Both the position numbers and the translations under genes were made by a program. A stretch of 64,000 bases of DNA from Vandammella animalimorsus (GTDB taxonomy: Bacteria > Pseudomonadota > Gammaproteobacteria > Burkholderiales > Burkholderiaceae_C), in assembly GCF_002285265.1 (NCBI RefSeq), contig NZ_NSJB01000008.1:1-64000 (forward strand), in the 5' to 3' direction. Shown here piece by piece: positions 1-9,510 of the stretch (the first letter of the stretch is position 1; the number at the start of each line of letters is the position of its first letter). Below the pieces are notes generated by a model, which worked only from the letters and a program-made list of their open reading frames with translations, had not been told where the DNA came from and made no database searches.

Positions 1-77
1 TCCCGAACAGGACAGTGAAACGGACCAGCGCCAATGATAGTGCGGATTCCCGTGTGAAAGTAGGTCATCGTCAGGCT
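1..77 (+). rRNA. rrf: 5S ribosomal RNA, 3' portion (5' end outside window)
   Basis: The first 77 bases read as the 3' two thirds of a betaproteobacterial 5S rRNA: the segment around GAACAGGACAGTGAAACG, then GATAGTGCGGATTCCCGTG, and the closing strand GTCATCGTCAGGCT that would pair with the missing 5' end. An intrinsic terminator follows directly. This marks the end of an rRNA operon whose 16S and 23S genes would lie to the left of the window. Recognised by eye, not by a covariance model. Confidence 0.88.
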
Positions 78-88
78 CTTATCCCCAA

Positions 89-127
89 AACCCCCCTCTT
101 CCAAATTCGGAAGTGGGGGGTTTGTTT
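89..127 (+). terminator. Intrinsic terminator of the rRNA operon
   Basis: AACCCCCCTCTTCC (89-102) pairs with GGAAGTGGGGGGTT (109-122) around a six-base loop, with a single mismatch, and is followed by a T-rich tract. It starts 12 bases after the 5S end, as expected for an rRNA operon terminator. Confidence 0.85.
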
Positions 128-226
128 TGTGTGTTTTATTTGGTGCATTCCTTTGCGCTGCAATGCAGTGCGAGATCGTGCTGAAAGCGCATACCCCACA
201 ACGCATATTCATTGAGAATTTCCACC

Positions 227-1615
227 ATGTCCAGTATTTCTGCTGCCTCAGCCCCCAAGATTGGTTTTGTCAGCCTGGGTTGCCCCAAGGCGTTGACCGA
301 CTCCGAGTTGATTCTCACGCAGCTCAGCGCGGAGGGCTATCGCACCGCCAAGACTTTTGAGGGGGCGGATTTGGTCATCGTCAATACCTGCGGTTTTATT
401 GACGATGCGGTCAAGGAAAGTCTGGACACGATTGGTGAAGCCTTGGCCGCCAATGGCAAAGTCATCGTCACCGGTTGCCTAGGGGCCCGGCAGGCTGGGG
501 ATGGCGAAAACCTGGTGCAGCAAATACATCCCAGTGTGCTGGCGGTCACGGGACCGCATGCCACGCAGGAGGTCATGGATGCAGTGCATGCGCATTTGCC
601 CAAGCCGCATGACCCGTTTCTTGATCTGGTGCCAGGGGGATTTGGTGAGGCTGGCCTCAAGCTCACGCCCAAGCATTACGCGTACCTGAAAATCAGCGAA
701 GGCTGCAACCACCGCTGCACCTTTTGCATCATTCCGTCGATGCGTGGCGATCTAGTGTCTCGCCCGGTGGGCGATGTGCTCAGGGAAGCCCAAGCCTTGT
801 TCGAAGGCGGAGTCAAGGAACTGTTGATCATCAGCCAGGACACCTCGGCCTATGGGGTGGACTTGAAATACCGCACGGGCTTTTGGGATGGCAAACCGGT
901 GAAGACGCGCTTGCTGGATTTGGTTCAGGCCCTGGGCGATCTGGCCGCCCAGTACAAGGCCTGGGTGCGCCTGCACTATGTGTATCCGTATCCCAGCGTG
1001 GATGCCGTGGTCGAGTTGATGGCCGAGGGCAAGGTCTTGCCCTATCTGGATGTGCCCTTTCAGCACAGCCATCCGGATGTGCTCAAGCGCATGAAGCGTC
1101 CGGCCGACGGCGAAAAGAATCTGGAGCGCATCCAGCGCTGGCGCGAACTCTGCCCCGAGCTGGTGCTGCGCAGCACCTTCATTGCCGGCTTTCCCGGTGA
1201 GACGGAGCAAGAGTTCCAGCATTTGCTGGACTTCATGGAGCAGGCGCAAATCGATCGCGCCGGTTGCTTTGCCTACAGCGACGTGCAGGGCGCAGCGGCC
1301 AATGCCTTGCCGGGGATGCTGCCGCAGGAGTTGCGTGAGGAGCGCCGGGCGCGCTTCATGGCCGTGGCCGAGCGCATTTCCAGCCAGCGGCTGCAGCGCC
1401 GCGTCGGGGATGTGATGCAGGTGCTGGTCGATCATGCGCCGGCCCTGGGGCGCAAGGGCGGGCGCGGGCGCAGCTACGCCGATGCGCCGGAAATCGATGG
1501 CATCGTGCACCTGCTGCCGCCGCAGAAGGTGAGCAAAACCTTGAAGGTGGGCGAATTCACCAAGGCAAAAATTGTGCAGGCCCAAGGGCATGACTTGATT
1601 GCCCAGCCGATTTGA
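227..1615 (+). CDS. rimO: Ribosomal protein uS12 methylthiotransferase RimO
   Basis: Radical-SAM enzyme that methylthiolates an aspartate of ribosomal protein S12, using two [4Fe-4S] clusters. From the ATG at 227 the protein has 462 residues. The N-terminal MTTase domain carries cluster cysteines C19 (SLGCPKA), C55 (NTCGF) and C84 (TGCLGA). The radical-SAM motif CNHRCTFC is at 160-167. A TRAM-like C-terminal segment (residues about 380-460) ends the protein. A TTG at 212 is in frame, but the ATG at 227 gives the normal family N-terminus. The gene stands alone after the rRNA terminator and is followed within 50 bases by an ABC exporter gene. Confidence 0.95.
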   Translation: MSSISAASAPKIGFVSLGCPKALTDSELILTQLSAEGYRTAKTFEGADLVIVNTCGFIDDAVKESLDTIGEALAANGKVIVTGCLGARQAGDGENLVQQIHPSVLAVTGPHATQEVMDAVHAHLPKPHDPFLDLVPGGFGEAGLKLTPKHYAYLKISEGCNHRCTFCIIPSMRGDLVSRPVGDVLREAQALFEGGVKELLIISQDTSAYGVDLKYRTGFWDGKPVKTRLLDLVQALGDLAAQYKAWVRLHYVYPYPSVDAVVELMAEGKVLPYLDVPFQHSHPDVLKRMKRPADGEKNLERIQRWRELCPELVLRSTFIAGFPGETEQEFQHLLDFMEQAQIDRAGCFAYSDVQGAAANALPGMLPQELREERRARFMAVAERISSQRLQRRVGDVMQVLVDHAPALGRKGGRGRSYADAPEIDGIVHLLPPQKVSKTLKVGEFTKAKIVQAQGHDLIAQPI

Positions 1616-1660
1616 GGCCGGGTGCAGGGCAAGAGCGGCAAGCGAGGAAAGGGATTGACG

Positions 1661-3505
1661 ATGCGCAAGGCTTTGCTGGGCTGGTTCGAGCGCCTGCTGG
1701 CGCCCTTTCCCGAACCGGCGCCTCAGCCGCTGCCCAGCGGCGGCGTGGCGCGCTTCATCTGGGCCTGCACCCAGGGCATGCGCAAGTACATCGTCCTGCT
1801 GATTGCCCTGCGTGCGGCCGTGTCCATTTACGAGGCCTGGCTGTTTGCCTTTCTGGGCCAGGTGGTGGATTTGCTCGCGGCCTGGCAGTCGAGCGCCGTG
1901 GGCGAGGCGCAGCAGCGGCGGGTGCTGCTGGGCATTGCCCTGGTGATGCTGGGCAGCATTGCGCTGGTGGGCTGGCGCAGCCTGGTGCAAAACCAGACGC
2001 TGGCCATCAACCTGCCGCTGCGTCTGCGCTGGCACTTTCATCGGCTGATGCTGCAGCAAAGCCTGGGCTTTTTCGCCGATGAGTTTGCCGGCCGGGTGAC
2101 GACCAAAGTCATGCAGACGGCGCTGGCCGTGCGCGAGGTGCTGATGGTCGTGGCCGAGATCGTGCTGGGCATCGGCGTGTATTTCTTCTCCATCATCGTG
2201 CTGGCAGGCAGCTTCGATGCGCGCCTGATGCTGCCTTTCGTGGGCTGGGTGCTGATGTTTGGCGCAGCCATGGGGTTTTTCGTGCCCCGGTTGGGCAAGG
2301 TCGGGCAGGAGCAGGCCGATGCCCGCTCGCTGATGACCGGGCGGGTGACGGATGCCTACACCAACATCACCACCGTCAAGCTGTTCTCTCACACGCAGCG
2401 CGAAGCCCATTTCGCCCGCGCCGCGATGGAGGAGTTCATGGACACGGGCTACTGCCAGATGCGCCTGGTCAGTGGCTTCGAACTGACCAACCAGGCGCTG
2501 AGCGTGGGCCTGATGCTCTCGACCGGCGCACTGGCGCTGTGGCTGTGGCAGGCCGGTGAGGTCGGCCTGGGCGCCGTGGCCGCCGTCATGGCCATGGCCT
2601 TGCGCGTCAACAGCCTGTCGTACTGGATCATGTGGGAGCTGACCTCGCTGTTCGAGAGCATCGGCACAGTGCAGGACGGCATGGCCACACTGACCAAGCG
2701 CGCCCAGGTGCAGGATGTGCCGCAGGCGCCGGCGCTGCAGGTCTCGCGCGGCTTGGTGGAGTTCGATGCCATCCGCTTTCGCTACGGGCCGCAGCGCCAG
2801 GTGTTCGACGGCCTGAGCCTGACGGTGCAGCCGGGCGAGAAGATCGGCCTGGTGGGGCGCTCGGGCGCGGGCAAGTCCAGCCTGCTCAATGTGCTGCTGC
2901 GCTTTTACGACCTGGAAGGCGGGCAGATCCGCATCGACGGGCAGGACATCAGCCAGGTGACGCAGGACAGCCTGCGCGCGGCCATCGGCATGGTCACGCA
3001 GGACACCTCCTTGCTGCACCGCTCGGTGCGCGACAACATCGCCTATGGCCTGCCCGATGCCAGCGAAGCGCAAATCCTGTCTGCGGTGCAGCGCGCCCAG
3101 GCCGATTTCATCGGCCAGCTCAGCGACCCGCAGGGGCGCCGCGGGCTGGACACCATGGTTGGCGAGCGCGGCGTGAAGCTCTCGGGCGGGCAGCGCCAGC
3201 GCATTGCCATTGCGCGCGTCATGCTCAAGAACGCGCCGATTCTGCTGCTCGACGAAGCCACCAGCGCGCTCGATTCGGAAGTGGAAGCGGCCATCCAGCA
3301 CAGCCTGGACGCCATGATGCAGGGCAAGACCGTGATCGCCATTGCGCACCGGCTCTCGACCATCGCCGCGATGGATCGCCTGATCGTCATTGACGAAGGC
3401 CGCATCGTCGAGCAAGGCAGTCATGCCCAGCTGCTGGCCCAGGACGGCATTTATGCACGCCTGTGGCGGCACCAAAGCGGCGGCTTTCTTGGGCAGGAGG
3501 GGTAA
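1661..3505 (+). CDS. ABC exporter, fused permease and ATPase (MsbA/MdlB-like)
   Basis: Half-transporter of 614 residues with an N-terminal six-helix export domain (about residues 45-330) and a C-terminal ATPase domain. The ATPase shows Walker A GRSGAGKSS (near residue 398), the signature LSGGQRQRIAIAR (near 507) and Walker B ILLLDEATSALD (near 527). It should dimerise in the inner membrane and export a lipid or hydrophobic compound; the sequence does not identify the substrate. A GTG start at 1622 is possible, but ATG 1661 has the purine-rich GAGGAAAGGG just upstream. It converges on lpxK, which makes a role in lipid export tempting but unproven. Confidence 0.85.
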   Translation: MRKALLGWFERLLAPFPEPAPQPLPSGGVARFIWACTQGMRKYIVLLIALRAAVSIYEAWLFAFLGQVVDLLAAWQSSAVGEAQQRRVLLGIALVMLGSIALVGWRSLVQNQTLAINLPLRLRWHFHRLMLQQSLGFFADEFAGRVTTKVMQTALAVREVLMVVAEIVLGIGVYFFSIIVLAGSFDARLMLPFVGWVLMFGAAMGFFVPRLGKVGQEQADARSLMTGRVTDAYTNITTVKLFSHTQREAHFARAAMEEFMDTGYCQMRLVSGFELTNQALSVGLMLSTGALALWLWQAGEVGLGAVAAVMAMALRVNSLSYWIMWELTSLFESIGTVQDGMATLTKRAQVQDVPQAPALQVSRGLVEFDAIRFRYGPQRQVFDGLSLTVQPGEKIGLVGRSGAGKSSLLNVLLRFYDLEGGQIRIDGQDISQVTQDSLRAAIGMVTQDTSLLHRSVRDNIAYGLPDASEAQILSAVQRAQADFIGQLSDPQGRRGLDTMVGERGVKLSGGQRQRIAIARVMLKNAPILLLDEATSALDSEVEAAIQHSLDAMMQGKTVIAIAHRLSTIAAMDRLIVIDEGRIVEQGSHAQLLAQDGIYARLWRHQSGGFLGQEG

Positions 3506-3568
3506 AGAAACCCGTGCCGGGGCCTTGCACAGGTTCCGAAATCGAAATCTGGGCAGTGGGTGTCGTCA

Positions 3569-4657
3569 TCATTGCGACGCCTGCTGCTGGCGGGCGGCAA
3601 AGCGTTGGCGGGCCAGTGCCAGCACGGCGGCGGGCAGTGCCTCGGGCAATTGCAGTTGCAAGGGCACGGCCCAGGCCTGGGGCCAGTGCGGCCAGAGTTT
3701 GACGGCGTCTTTTTCCGTGCACAGCAGGGGCGCATGGCGCGGCCAGTGCGCCAGCGCGGCGGGCAGGGGATCGAAGTGCGCGTGGTCCGGCAGGGCGATG
3801 CAGTGGCTGGGCCTCAGACCGTGCGCGCGCAGCATGGCGAAAAAGGCTTGCGGCTGGGCAATGCCGGCCACGGCCGCCAGCGGCGGCGGGCTGCCATCCT
3901 GCGCCGGGGGCATTTGCCAGTGCTGCAGCGGCAGGCGCTGGCCCTGGCCATTGATGGCATAGCCGGCCAGCTGGCGCGCGATGGGCCAGACCGTGCCCGG
4001 CGGCTGCTCGCTCGCAACGGGCTGCGCTGCCGGGGTGGTTTGCAGCACGAAATCCACCGGCCTGGGCCAGGGCTCGCGCAGCGGGCCGGCGGGCAGCAGC
4101 CGGCCATTGCCCACGCCCCAGTCCGGAAACACGCACAGTTCGACATCGCGCTGCAGGGCCAGGTGCTGCAGGCCATCGTCGCACAGCAGCAGCTCGGTGT
4201 CTGGATAGGCTTTCAGCAGGGCCAGGCCGGCCGCATGACGTTGGCCGGCAACGAAGACCGGCGCCTGTGTGCGCTGCTGGATCAGCAGGGGCTCATCGCC
4301 CACGGCCTGGGCGCTGCTGCCGGGCAAGACCTGCAGGCAGTCCGGGCCCTGGGCCGGGCGCTGCCGGCCGTGGCCGCGCGAGATCACGCCCACGCGCAGG
4401 CCCTGGGCCTGCAGGGCCTGCACCAGGGCGATGGTCACAGGGGTTTTGCCCGCGCCGCCGGCGATGACGTTGCCGATGACGACCGTAGGCACGGGCAGGG
4501 CCTGGGCGGTGAGCAGGCGCCGGGCATACAGCCAGCGTCGGGTGCGCACGGCGCTGCCGTACAGCCAGGACAGGGGGCGCAGCAGCAGCGCATCGGCCGG
4601 GTGGCAGCGCGGCGCTGCCTGCCGCCAGCGGTGCTCGATCCAGGGCTGCAGCGGCAT
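3569..4657 (-). CDS. lpxK: Tetraacyldisaccharide 4'-kinase LpxK
   Basis: Phosphorylates the 4' position of the tetraacyldisaccharide 1-phosphate to make lipid IVA, the sixth step of lipid A synthesis, at the inner membrane. The 362-residue protein has the family's modified P-loop GNVIAGGAGKTP (about 62-73), followed by the VGVISRGHGR segment typical of LpxK, and a membrane-associating N-terminus. Length is slightly above the usual 330-350. It is the last gene of exbB-exbD-lpxK. The trm112/kdsB genes that often follow lpxK in this order of bacteria are not downstream here: a convergent ABC exporter gene is. Confidence 0.93.
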   Translation of the reverse strand: MPLQPWIEHRWRQAAPRCHPADALLLRPLSWLYGSAVRTRRWLYARRLLTAQALPVPTVVIGNVIAGGAGKTPVTIALVQALQAQGLRVGVISRGHGRQRPAQGPDCLQVLPGSSAQAVGDEPLLIQQRTQAPVFVAGQRHAAGLALLKAYPDTELLLCDDGLQHLALQRDVELCVFPDWGVGNGRLLPAGPLREPWPRPVDFVLQTTPAAQPVASEQPPGTVWPIARQLAGYAINGQGQRLPLQHWQMPPAQDGSPPPLAAVAGIAQPQAFFAMLRAHGLRPSHCIALPDHAHFDPLPAALAHWPRHAPLLCTEKDAVKLWPHWPQAWAVPLQLQLPEALPAAVLALARQRFAARQQQASQ

Positions 4658-4773
4658 GGGCGGCGCGTGGCGTGGGGGATTGGCGAGTGGGGCTCAGCGG
4701 GGGGCGCCGATGGTCAGCGTCACTGTCACTGTGCGGTGTGCGCCGCGCGCGGCCAGCGCATGGCACAGCGCCA

Positions 4774-5214
4774 TCACTGCCCGCCCGAGGCCTGGGTGGC
4801 GAAGGTCACGCGGGCCAGGCCGACGTTGCGCGCGGCCTCCATGACGGTGATGACCGATTGGTGCGAGGCCAGGCCGTCGGCGCTGATGATGAGCATGGCC
4901 TCGGGCTTGGCGGCGGCGGCCTGGCGCAGCGCCTGGGCCAGCTGCGCCGGGTTGGCCTGGCCCAGCACCTGCCCGTCCACGGCCACGTTGCCGCCGGAGT
5001 CCAGCGACACGCTCACCTCGTGCGGGCGCTGCTGCAGCTGCTCGGCATTGGCCAGCGGCAGGTTCAGCCGCAGCTCGTTGAAGCGGCTGTAGGTCGTGGT
5101 CAGCATCAGAAAGATCAGGATGACCAGCAGCACGTCGATGAAGGGGATGAGGTTGATCTCCGGCTCGCTGCTGCCGTGGCCAAAGCCGCTGGAGTGGGGC
5201 GCTTGGAAGTTCAT
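4774..5214 (-). CDS. exbD: Biopolymer transport protein ExbD/TolR family
   Basis: 146-residue inner-membrane protein with a short cytoplasmic N-terminus, one transmembrane helix (about 22-42), and a periplasmic domain. The motif EINLIPFIDVLLVILIFLM contains the essential membrane aspartate (D27 region) that conducts protons in ExbD/TolR. With ExbB it forms the proton-driven motor energising TonB- or Tol-type outer-membrane processes. The start overlaps the exbB stop as ATGA (5211-5214), indicating translational coupling. The DNA does not decide between ExbD and TolR; no tonB or tolA lies nearby. Confidence 0.9.
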   Translation of the reverse strand: MNFQAPHSSGFGHGSSEPEINLIPFIDVLLVILIFLMLTTTYSRFNELRLNLPLANAEQLQQRPHEVSVSLDSGGNVAVDGQVLGQANPAQLAQALRQAAAAKPEAMLIISADGLASHQSVITVMEAARNVGLARVTFATQASGGQ

Positions 5215-5843
5215 TGCTGCAGGGACTTGAGGTGCTTGAGGAAGGTTTCCGCAGCCACTTCCATCTCCAGCACATAGGCATCGACGCGGCTGCGGAAATA
5301 ACGCCAGAAGATCAGCGCCGGGATGGCCACGATCAGGCCAAAAGCGGTGTTGTACAGCGCCACGGAAATGCCGTGCGCCAGGCGCCCGGGGTCGCCCTGG
5401 ATCACGCCCGAGTCGATCGAGCCCTGCGAGGCAAAGATCTCGATCATGCCGATGACCGTGCCCAGCAGGCCCAGCAGCGGCGCGGCCGAGGCAATGGTGG
5501 CCAGGGCCTGCAGGAACTTGCTGATGCGCCCCACCACCACGCGCCCGCGGCTTTGCATGGCCTGGCGCAGCTCTTCCTCGCTGGCGCGTGGGTTGGCCTT
5601 GAGTGCGCGCAGGCCTGCGGCCAGCACTTCACCCAGCGCGCTGCTGTTTTCCAGCTTGTCGATCACGTCGGCCGGTGGGATGTACTTGGCCGAGGCGGTC
5701 TTGGCCTCGTGCACCAGGCCCAGCGGCGCAATGCCTGGCCGCCGCAGGCTGTAGAAGCGCTCGGCGATGATGGCCAGGGCGATGATGGAGCAAAAGATCA
5801 GGGGCCAGATGGGCCAGCCAGCGGCTTGGATGATGGAAAACAA
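5211..5843 (-). CDS. exbB: MotA/TolQ/ExbB proton channel family protein
   Basis: 210-residue protein with three predicted membrane helices: one near the N-terminus (about 8-27) and two after residue 110 that include the family-conserved segment SAAPLLGLLGTVIGMIEIF. It is the pentameric stator subunit partnering the downstream ExbD. The start is a TTG at 5843, preceded by a GGGAG ribosome-binding site eight bases upstream; no better in-frame ATG exists. First gene of an exbB-exbD-lpxK operon. Confidence 0.9.
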   Translation of the reverse strand: MFSIIQAAGWPIWPLIFCSIIALAIIAERFYSLRRPGIAPLGLVHEAKTASAKYIPPADVIDKLENSSALGEVLAAGLRALKANPRASEEELRQAMQSRGRVVVGRISKFLQALATIASAAPLLGLLGTVIGMIEIFASQGSIDSGVIQGDPGRLAHGISVALYNTAFGLIVAIPALIFWRYFRSRVDAYVLEMEVAAETFLKHLKSLQQ

Positions 5844-5987
5844 GAGTCACTCTCCCGAATCGATGAAAAAGCCTGGGCGCGCAGCATGCGGCCAGCAGCG
5901 CCGCTCATGGGGCGCGATTATCGCCGAGGCATTTGGCCGCCCGCCCCGGCGCGGTTGCGTTTTGACAACCATGGCTGCCATGCCCGT

Positions 5988-7565
5988 TCAGTCATTGGCC
6001 ACCCAGTCGATCAAAGCGTCGAAGGCTGCGCCGCGCGCGGCCGCAGCGTTGGCGTGGTTGATGATGACCACCAGCGCGTAGCGCTTGCCGCTGTGGCCGT
6101 GCACGTAGCCGGCCAGCGCGTTGACGTCGCGCAGCGAGCCCGTCTTCAGGTGCGCGGCTGCGGCGCGGCTGCGGCGCATGGTGCCGTCCACCCCGGTGGC
6201 CGGCAGCGAGGCCACCAGCTCGGGCATCACCGGCGAATGCCAGGCATGGCGCAGCATCTGGCCCATGGCCTGGGCGGTGATGCGCGCATCGCGGCTCAGG
6301 CCCGAGCCGTTGTCGATGTGCAGCGTGCCGGGCGGGTTGCCGATGCGGCTGTGCCACCACTGGCCGATGGCGCGCTGCGCGCTGGCAAAGTCCATGGCCT
6401 GGCCGGCCGGCGCGCCCGCCTGGCCCAGCGCCAGGAACACGTGGTCGGCCATGACGTTGTTGCTGTACTTGTTGACGTCGCGCACGATCTCGGCCAGCGA
6501 CAGCGAGGGCTCGGTGATCCAGGGCTGCAGGCCGCCAGGGGTGCGGCCGCTGCGCACCTGGCCGGTGATGCTGCCGCCCAGCTCGCGCCACATGCCTTCG
6601 ATGGCCTTGTTGGCAAAGCCCTCCGGGTCGGGGTAGGCCACGGCCCAGTTCAGTGCGCCGCAGGCGCTGGGATAGCTGCCGCCCAGGCGCCAGCGCCCGG
6701 GCTGGCTGACGTCCAGCTGCAGCTGCGCGCGCCAGTTGCTGGGGCAGTGGCGCGCCGTGGGGTTCAGCGGCACGCTGGCGGGCAGCTCCAGCTGGGCCAT
6801 GGGCGGCGAGAGCTGCACCTGCGCGCGGCCACTGGCCGGGTCGGGCACGAAGCGCAGGATGACGGACTTGAAGTTCAGCAGCAGCGCATCGGGCGCGGCG
6901 TTGTAGGGGCGCAGCGGCTCGTCGTCGAAGGCCGCGGCGTTGTGCGGCGGCAGCGCGAAGGCGCTGCGGTCGAGCACGATGTCGCCCAGCACGACGCGCA
7001 CGCCGTGCTGCTGCAGCTGGCGCAGCAGCAGCCACAGGCGCTCCATGACGAGTTTCGGGTCGCCGCCGCCCTGGATGTAGACGTTGCCGCGCAGGCTGCC
7101 GTTGTCGAGCTGGCCGTCGGTGTAGATGCGCGTCTTCCAGGTGTAGGCCGGGCCCAGCCGATCCAGCGCGGCATAGGTGGTGACCAGCTTCATGGTCGAG
7201 GCCGGGCTCATGGGCTGGGCGGCGCGGTGCGCCGCGCGCGGCGTGGCCTGGCCGTCCACGGCCTGCACCCACAGGGCCACGGCCTCGGGCGGGATCTGGG
7301 CCTTGCGCAGCGCGGCGGCGAAGGGGGCGGGCAGGCTGGCCGCTGGCGCGCTGGTCTGTGCCTGGGGGGCTGCGGTCTTGATCTGGCCCTGGTCCTGGCC
7401 GCTGGCCTGGGCCTGTGCTGGCGGCGTGGCGAGCAAGGCCAGGCCCAGCGCCAGGCCAGCGGCCAGGGCCAGTGCGGCGGCGTTGCGCTGGCCGGCTGCG
7501 CCGTGGCGCTGGGCCTGGTGCGGCGGGCGGCTGCAGGAGGGCGGGCGTTGTGGCATGGGGCGCAT
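5988..7565 (-). CDS. dacB: D-alanyl-D-alanine carboxypeptidase/endopeptidase, PBP4 type (DacB)
   Basis: Peptidase family S13 penicillin-binding protein, 525 residues, exported by an N-terminal signal segment (hydrophobic about 29-47). All three active-site motifs are present: SxxK as STMK (123-126), SxN as SNN (368-370) and KTG (474-476). It cleaves D-Ala-D-Ala and peptide cross-links of peptidoglycan in the periplasm. ATG 7565 and ATG 7556 are both plausible starts. It begins 8 bases after the stop of the DUF3299 gene and so probably shares a transcript with the zinc-uptake-like cluster upstream. Confidence 0.93.
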   Translation of the reverse strand: MRPMPQRPPSCSRPPHQAQRHGAAGQRNAAALALAAGLALGLALLATPPAQAQASGQDQGQIKTAAPQAQTSAPAASLPAPFAAALRKAQIPPEAVALWVQAVDGQATPRAAHRAAQPMSPASTMKLVTTYAALDRLGPAYTWKTRIYTDGQLDNGSLRGNVYIQGGGDPKLVMERLWLLLRQLQQHGVRVVLGDIVLDRSAFALPPHNAAAFDDEPLRPYNAAPDALLLNFKSVILRFVPDPASGRAQVQLSPPMAQLELPASVPLNPTARHCPSNWRAQLQLDVSQPGRWRLGGSYPSACGALNWAVAYPDPEGFANKAIEGMWRELGGSITGQVRSGRTPGGLQPWITEPSLSLAEIVRDVNKYSNNVMADHVFLALGQAGAPAGQAMDFASAQRAIGQWWHSRIGNPPGTLHIDNGSGLSRDARITAQAMGQMLRHAWHSPVMPELVASLPATGVDGTMRRSRAAAAHLKTGSLRDVNALAGYVHGHSGKRYALVVIINHANAAAARGAAFDALIDWVAND

Positions 7566-7573
7566 GCGGGGGC

Positions 7574-8128
7574 TCAATCCTTGTACGGGGCCAGCTTGGC
7601 CGCTTGCAGGCTGTAGCCGCTGACGCCCATGTCCGATTGGTTGCGCGTGACCTTCAGCGTGCCGGTGGCCCAGACGGCGTCGAGCGAGCTGAAGCCCTTG
7701 ACGGGCTGGGCCAGCTTGATGTGGATGATCTGGTTGGCCGGCGGCGGCGGCGTGTGGATGCAAGCGCCGAAGTTGGGCACCAGCAGCAGCTCGCTCAGGC
7801 CGTCCTTGCCTTCTTCCAGGGCGACGACGTAGCCCGGCAGGCGCACGGTCTTGCCGTTGAAGCGATCGACGGTGGGGGCCGCATCCCAGACCTTGCGCAT
7901 GCGCTCGTAGAGCTTTTGCGCGCGCGGGTCGCTGTCCTCCCAGGTGTCGGCGCCCTGTTCGAACAGGTCGGTGAACTCGGCGCTGGGGTCCCAGTCCTTG
8001 GGCACCAGCTCGTCCCAGCTCAGGGCAATGGGCTTGTCGCCCTTGGCCAGCAGTGGGGCTGCGGGCAGCGCGCAGGCGGCCAGGCCGGCAGCGGCAAAAC
8101 GAAGGCAGGTGCGGCGAAGCATGGTCAT
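7574..8128 (-). CDS. DUF3299 domain-containing exported protein of the Zrg-like cluster
   Basis: 184-residue protein with an N-terminal signal peptide (hydrophobic stretch ending near PAAPLLAKG). The mature part matches DUF3299: a WDELVPKDWDP opening, an LPGYVVALE strand and the conserved FGACIHTPPPPANQI region. Members of this family sit beside ABC permease/ATPase pairs and His-rich ZrgA proteins, as here. A role in metal, probably zinc, acquisition is inferred from that context only; no enzymatic function is known to me. The start at 8128 (MTMLRR) or 8122 is preferred over an upstream in-frame ATG at 8176, which would precede the signal peptide. Confidence 0.8.
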   Translation of the reverse strand: MTMLRRTCLRFAAAGLAACALPAAPLLAKGDKPIALSWDELVPKDWDPSAEFTDLFEQGADTWEDSDPRAQKLYERMRKVWDAAPTVDRFNGKTVRLPGYVVALEEGKDGLSELLLVPNFGACIHTPPPPANQIIHIKLAQPVKGFSSLDAVWATGTLKVTRNQSDMGVSGYSLQAAKLAPYKD

Positions 8129-8221
8129 GGCAGCAGCAAAAAGAGGTGAATGGAATGAGGCGGCATTTGCCGCCATCGGCTCGTGGATCGGCGCTTTGAA
8201 CAGAGGTTCTTACACGGGCGC

Positions 8222-9487
8222 TTACACCGGCGGGGCCAGGCCATCGACCAGCGACAGCCGGTAGGCCCGCCAGCCGGGGATCAGGCTGGCGGCAAAGCCC
8301 GTACACAGCAGGCCCAGCAGTATCCACCATTGCAGCGGCGTGACTTGCCACCAGTGGATGTGCAGGCCGAATTGGTTCAGCAACCAGGGGGCGGCCGCGG
8401 CGGCGCTCAGGCCCAGGGCCAAGATGCCCAGCAAGACGCCCAGGCCAGTGGCCAGCGCCCCTTCGAGCGCCAGCAGCCAGATGATGTGCGCCGGCCGTGC
8501 GCCCACGGCGCGCAGCACGGCCAGCTCTCGGCGGCGCTCGTTCAGGCCGGCCAGCACCACCGCCACCATGCCCAGCAGGCTGACGAAGGCCACCAGGGCC
8601 GACATCAGCAGCAAGGCGCGCTCGCCGGTGCCGATCACGCCCCAGAGCTCGTCCATGGCCACGCCCGGCAGCACGGCCATCAGCGGCTCGCCGCGGTATT
8701 GGTTGATCTGGCGCTGCAGCGAAAAGACCTGTGCGCGCGATTGCAGGCCGATCAGCACGGTCGTGACGTTGCGCGGGCTCAAGTCCATGTCGCGCACGGC
8801 CTGGGCGCTGACGCTTCTGCCGGGCAGGCGCACGCCATTGCTCCAGTCCACGTGCAGGGCCTGCATGGCCTGCAGGCTGATGTGCACGGTGCGATCCACC
8901 GGCGTGCCCGTGGGGGCCAGGATGCCGCTGACGACGAAGGGTTTGTCGTCGTGCTCGATGGCATTGATTGGGCCGCCAGCGCCGTGGGTGAGGGTGATCT
9001 TGTCGCCCAGCCGGTAGCCCAGCTGCCGCGCCACGTCGGCGCCCAGCACGGCGTCGAACAAGTCCTCGAACGGCTTGCCGCTGCGCAGCTGCAGCGACTG
9101 CTTCTGGCCGTAGCGGAAATGCGTGAAGTAATCGGCGCTGGTGCCCAGCACCGGGTAGCCGCGGTGCGAGTCGCCCAGCGACAGCGGGATTACCCAACGC
9201 ACGCCGCGCATGCGTTCGATGTCCTGCACGCTTTGCCAGCGGATGTTGTTGGTGGCCGCGCCGATGCGGAACACCGAATACAGCAGCAGCTGCACCGAGC
9301 CGGTGCGGGCGCCGACGATCAAGTCCGTGCCCGAGACGGCCGAGCCAAAGCCCTCGCGTACGTCGCTGCGGATGCGCTCCACGCCCAGCAGCATGAAGGT
9401 CGAGAGGGCGATGGAAAACATCGTCAGCGCCAGCGTGAAGCGGCGGTTCCAGGCGCTTTGCCAGGCCAGGCGGAACAAGGCGTGCAT
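8222..9487 (-). CDS. ABC transporter permease, FtsX/MacB-like, Zrg-type cluster
   Basis: About 421 residues with one N-terminal membrane helix (after LFRLAWQSAWNRR), a large periplasmic MacB-PCD-like domain, and three C-terminal helices of the FtsX fold. It pairs with the ATPase encoded just upstream. A TTG at 9514 overlaps the ATPase stop, but the ATG at 9487 gives the typical N-terminus of this permease subfamily. Architecture is that of LolC/MacB-type systems rather than classical ZnuB importers, so how it would help metal uptake is unclear. Function is inferred from clustering with zrgA and DUF3299. Confidence 0.85.
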   Translation of the reverse strand: MHALFRLAWQSAWNRRFTLALTMFSIALSTFMLLGVERIRSDVREGFGSAVSGTDLIVGARTGSVQLLLYSVFRIGAATNNIRWQSVQDIERMRGVRWVIPLSLGDSHRGYPVLGTSADYFTHFRYGQKQSLQLRSGKPFEDLFDAVLGADVARQLGYRLGDKITLTHGAGGPINAIEHDDKPFVVSGILAPTGTPVDRTVHISLQAMQALHVDWSNGVRLPGRSVSAQAVRDMDLSPRNVTTVLIGLQSRAQVFSLQRQINQYRGEPLMAVLPGVAMDELWGVIGTGERALLLMSALVAFVSLLGMVAVVLAGLNERRRELAVLRAVGARPAHIIWLLALEGALATGLGVLLGILALGLSAAAAAPWLLNQFGLHIHWWQVTPLQWWILLGLLCTGFAASLIPGWRAYRLSLVDGLAPPV

Positions 9488-9510
9488 GGGCAGAACGAGG
9501 GGGCGGGCGC

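Noticed and set aside
212-226. TTG start for rimO giving five more residues
   Set aside because: The ATG at 227 matches the family start; the extra residues have no counterpart.
752-3475. A 907-codon open frame on the minus strand opposite rimO and the ABC exporter
   Set aside because: High-GC third-position shadow of genes with clear domains on the plus strand; its translation is low-complexity His/Gln/Ala/Arg with no family motif.
4694-4774. A 26-codon minus-strand frame whose ATG overlaps the exbD stop
   Set aside because: Too short, no similarity recognised, and the gap to lpxK is otherwise ordinary; could at most be a coupling leader.
5214-7616. An 800-codon plus-strand frame across exbB and dacB
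   Set aside because: Antisense shadow; dacB shows all three penicillin-binding protein motifs on the other strand.
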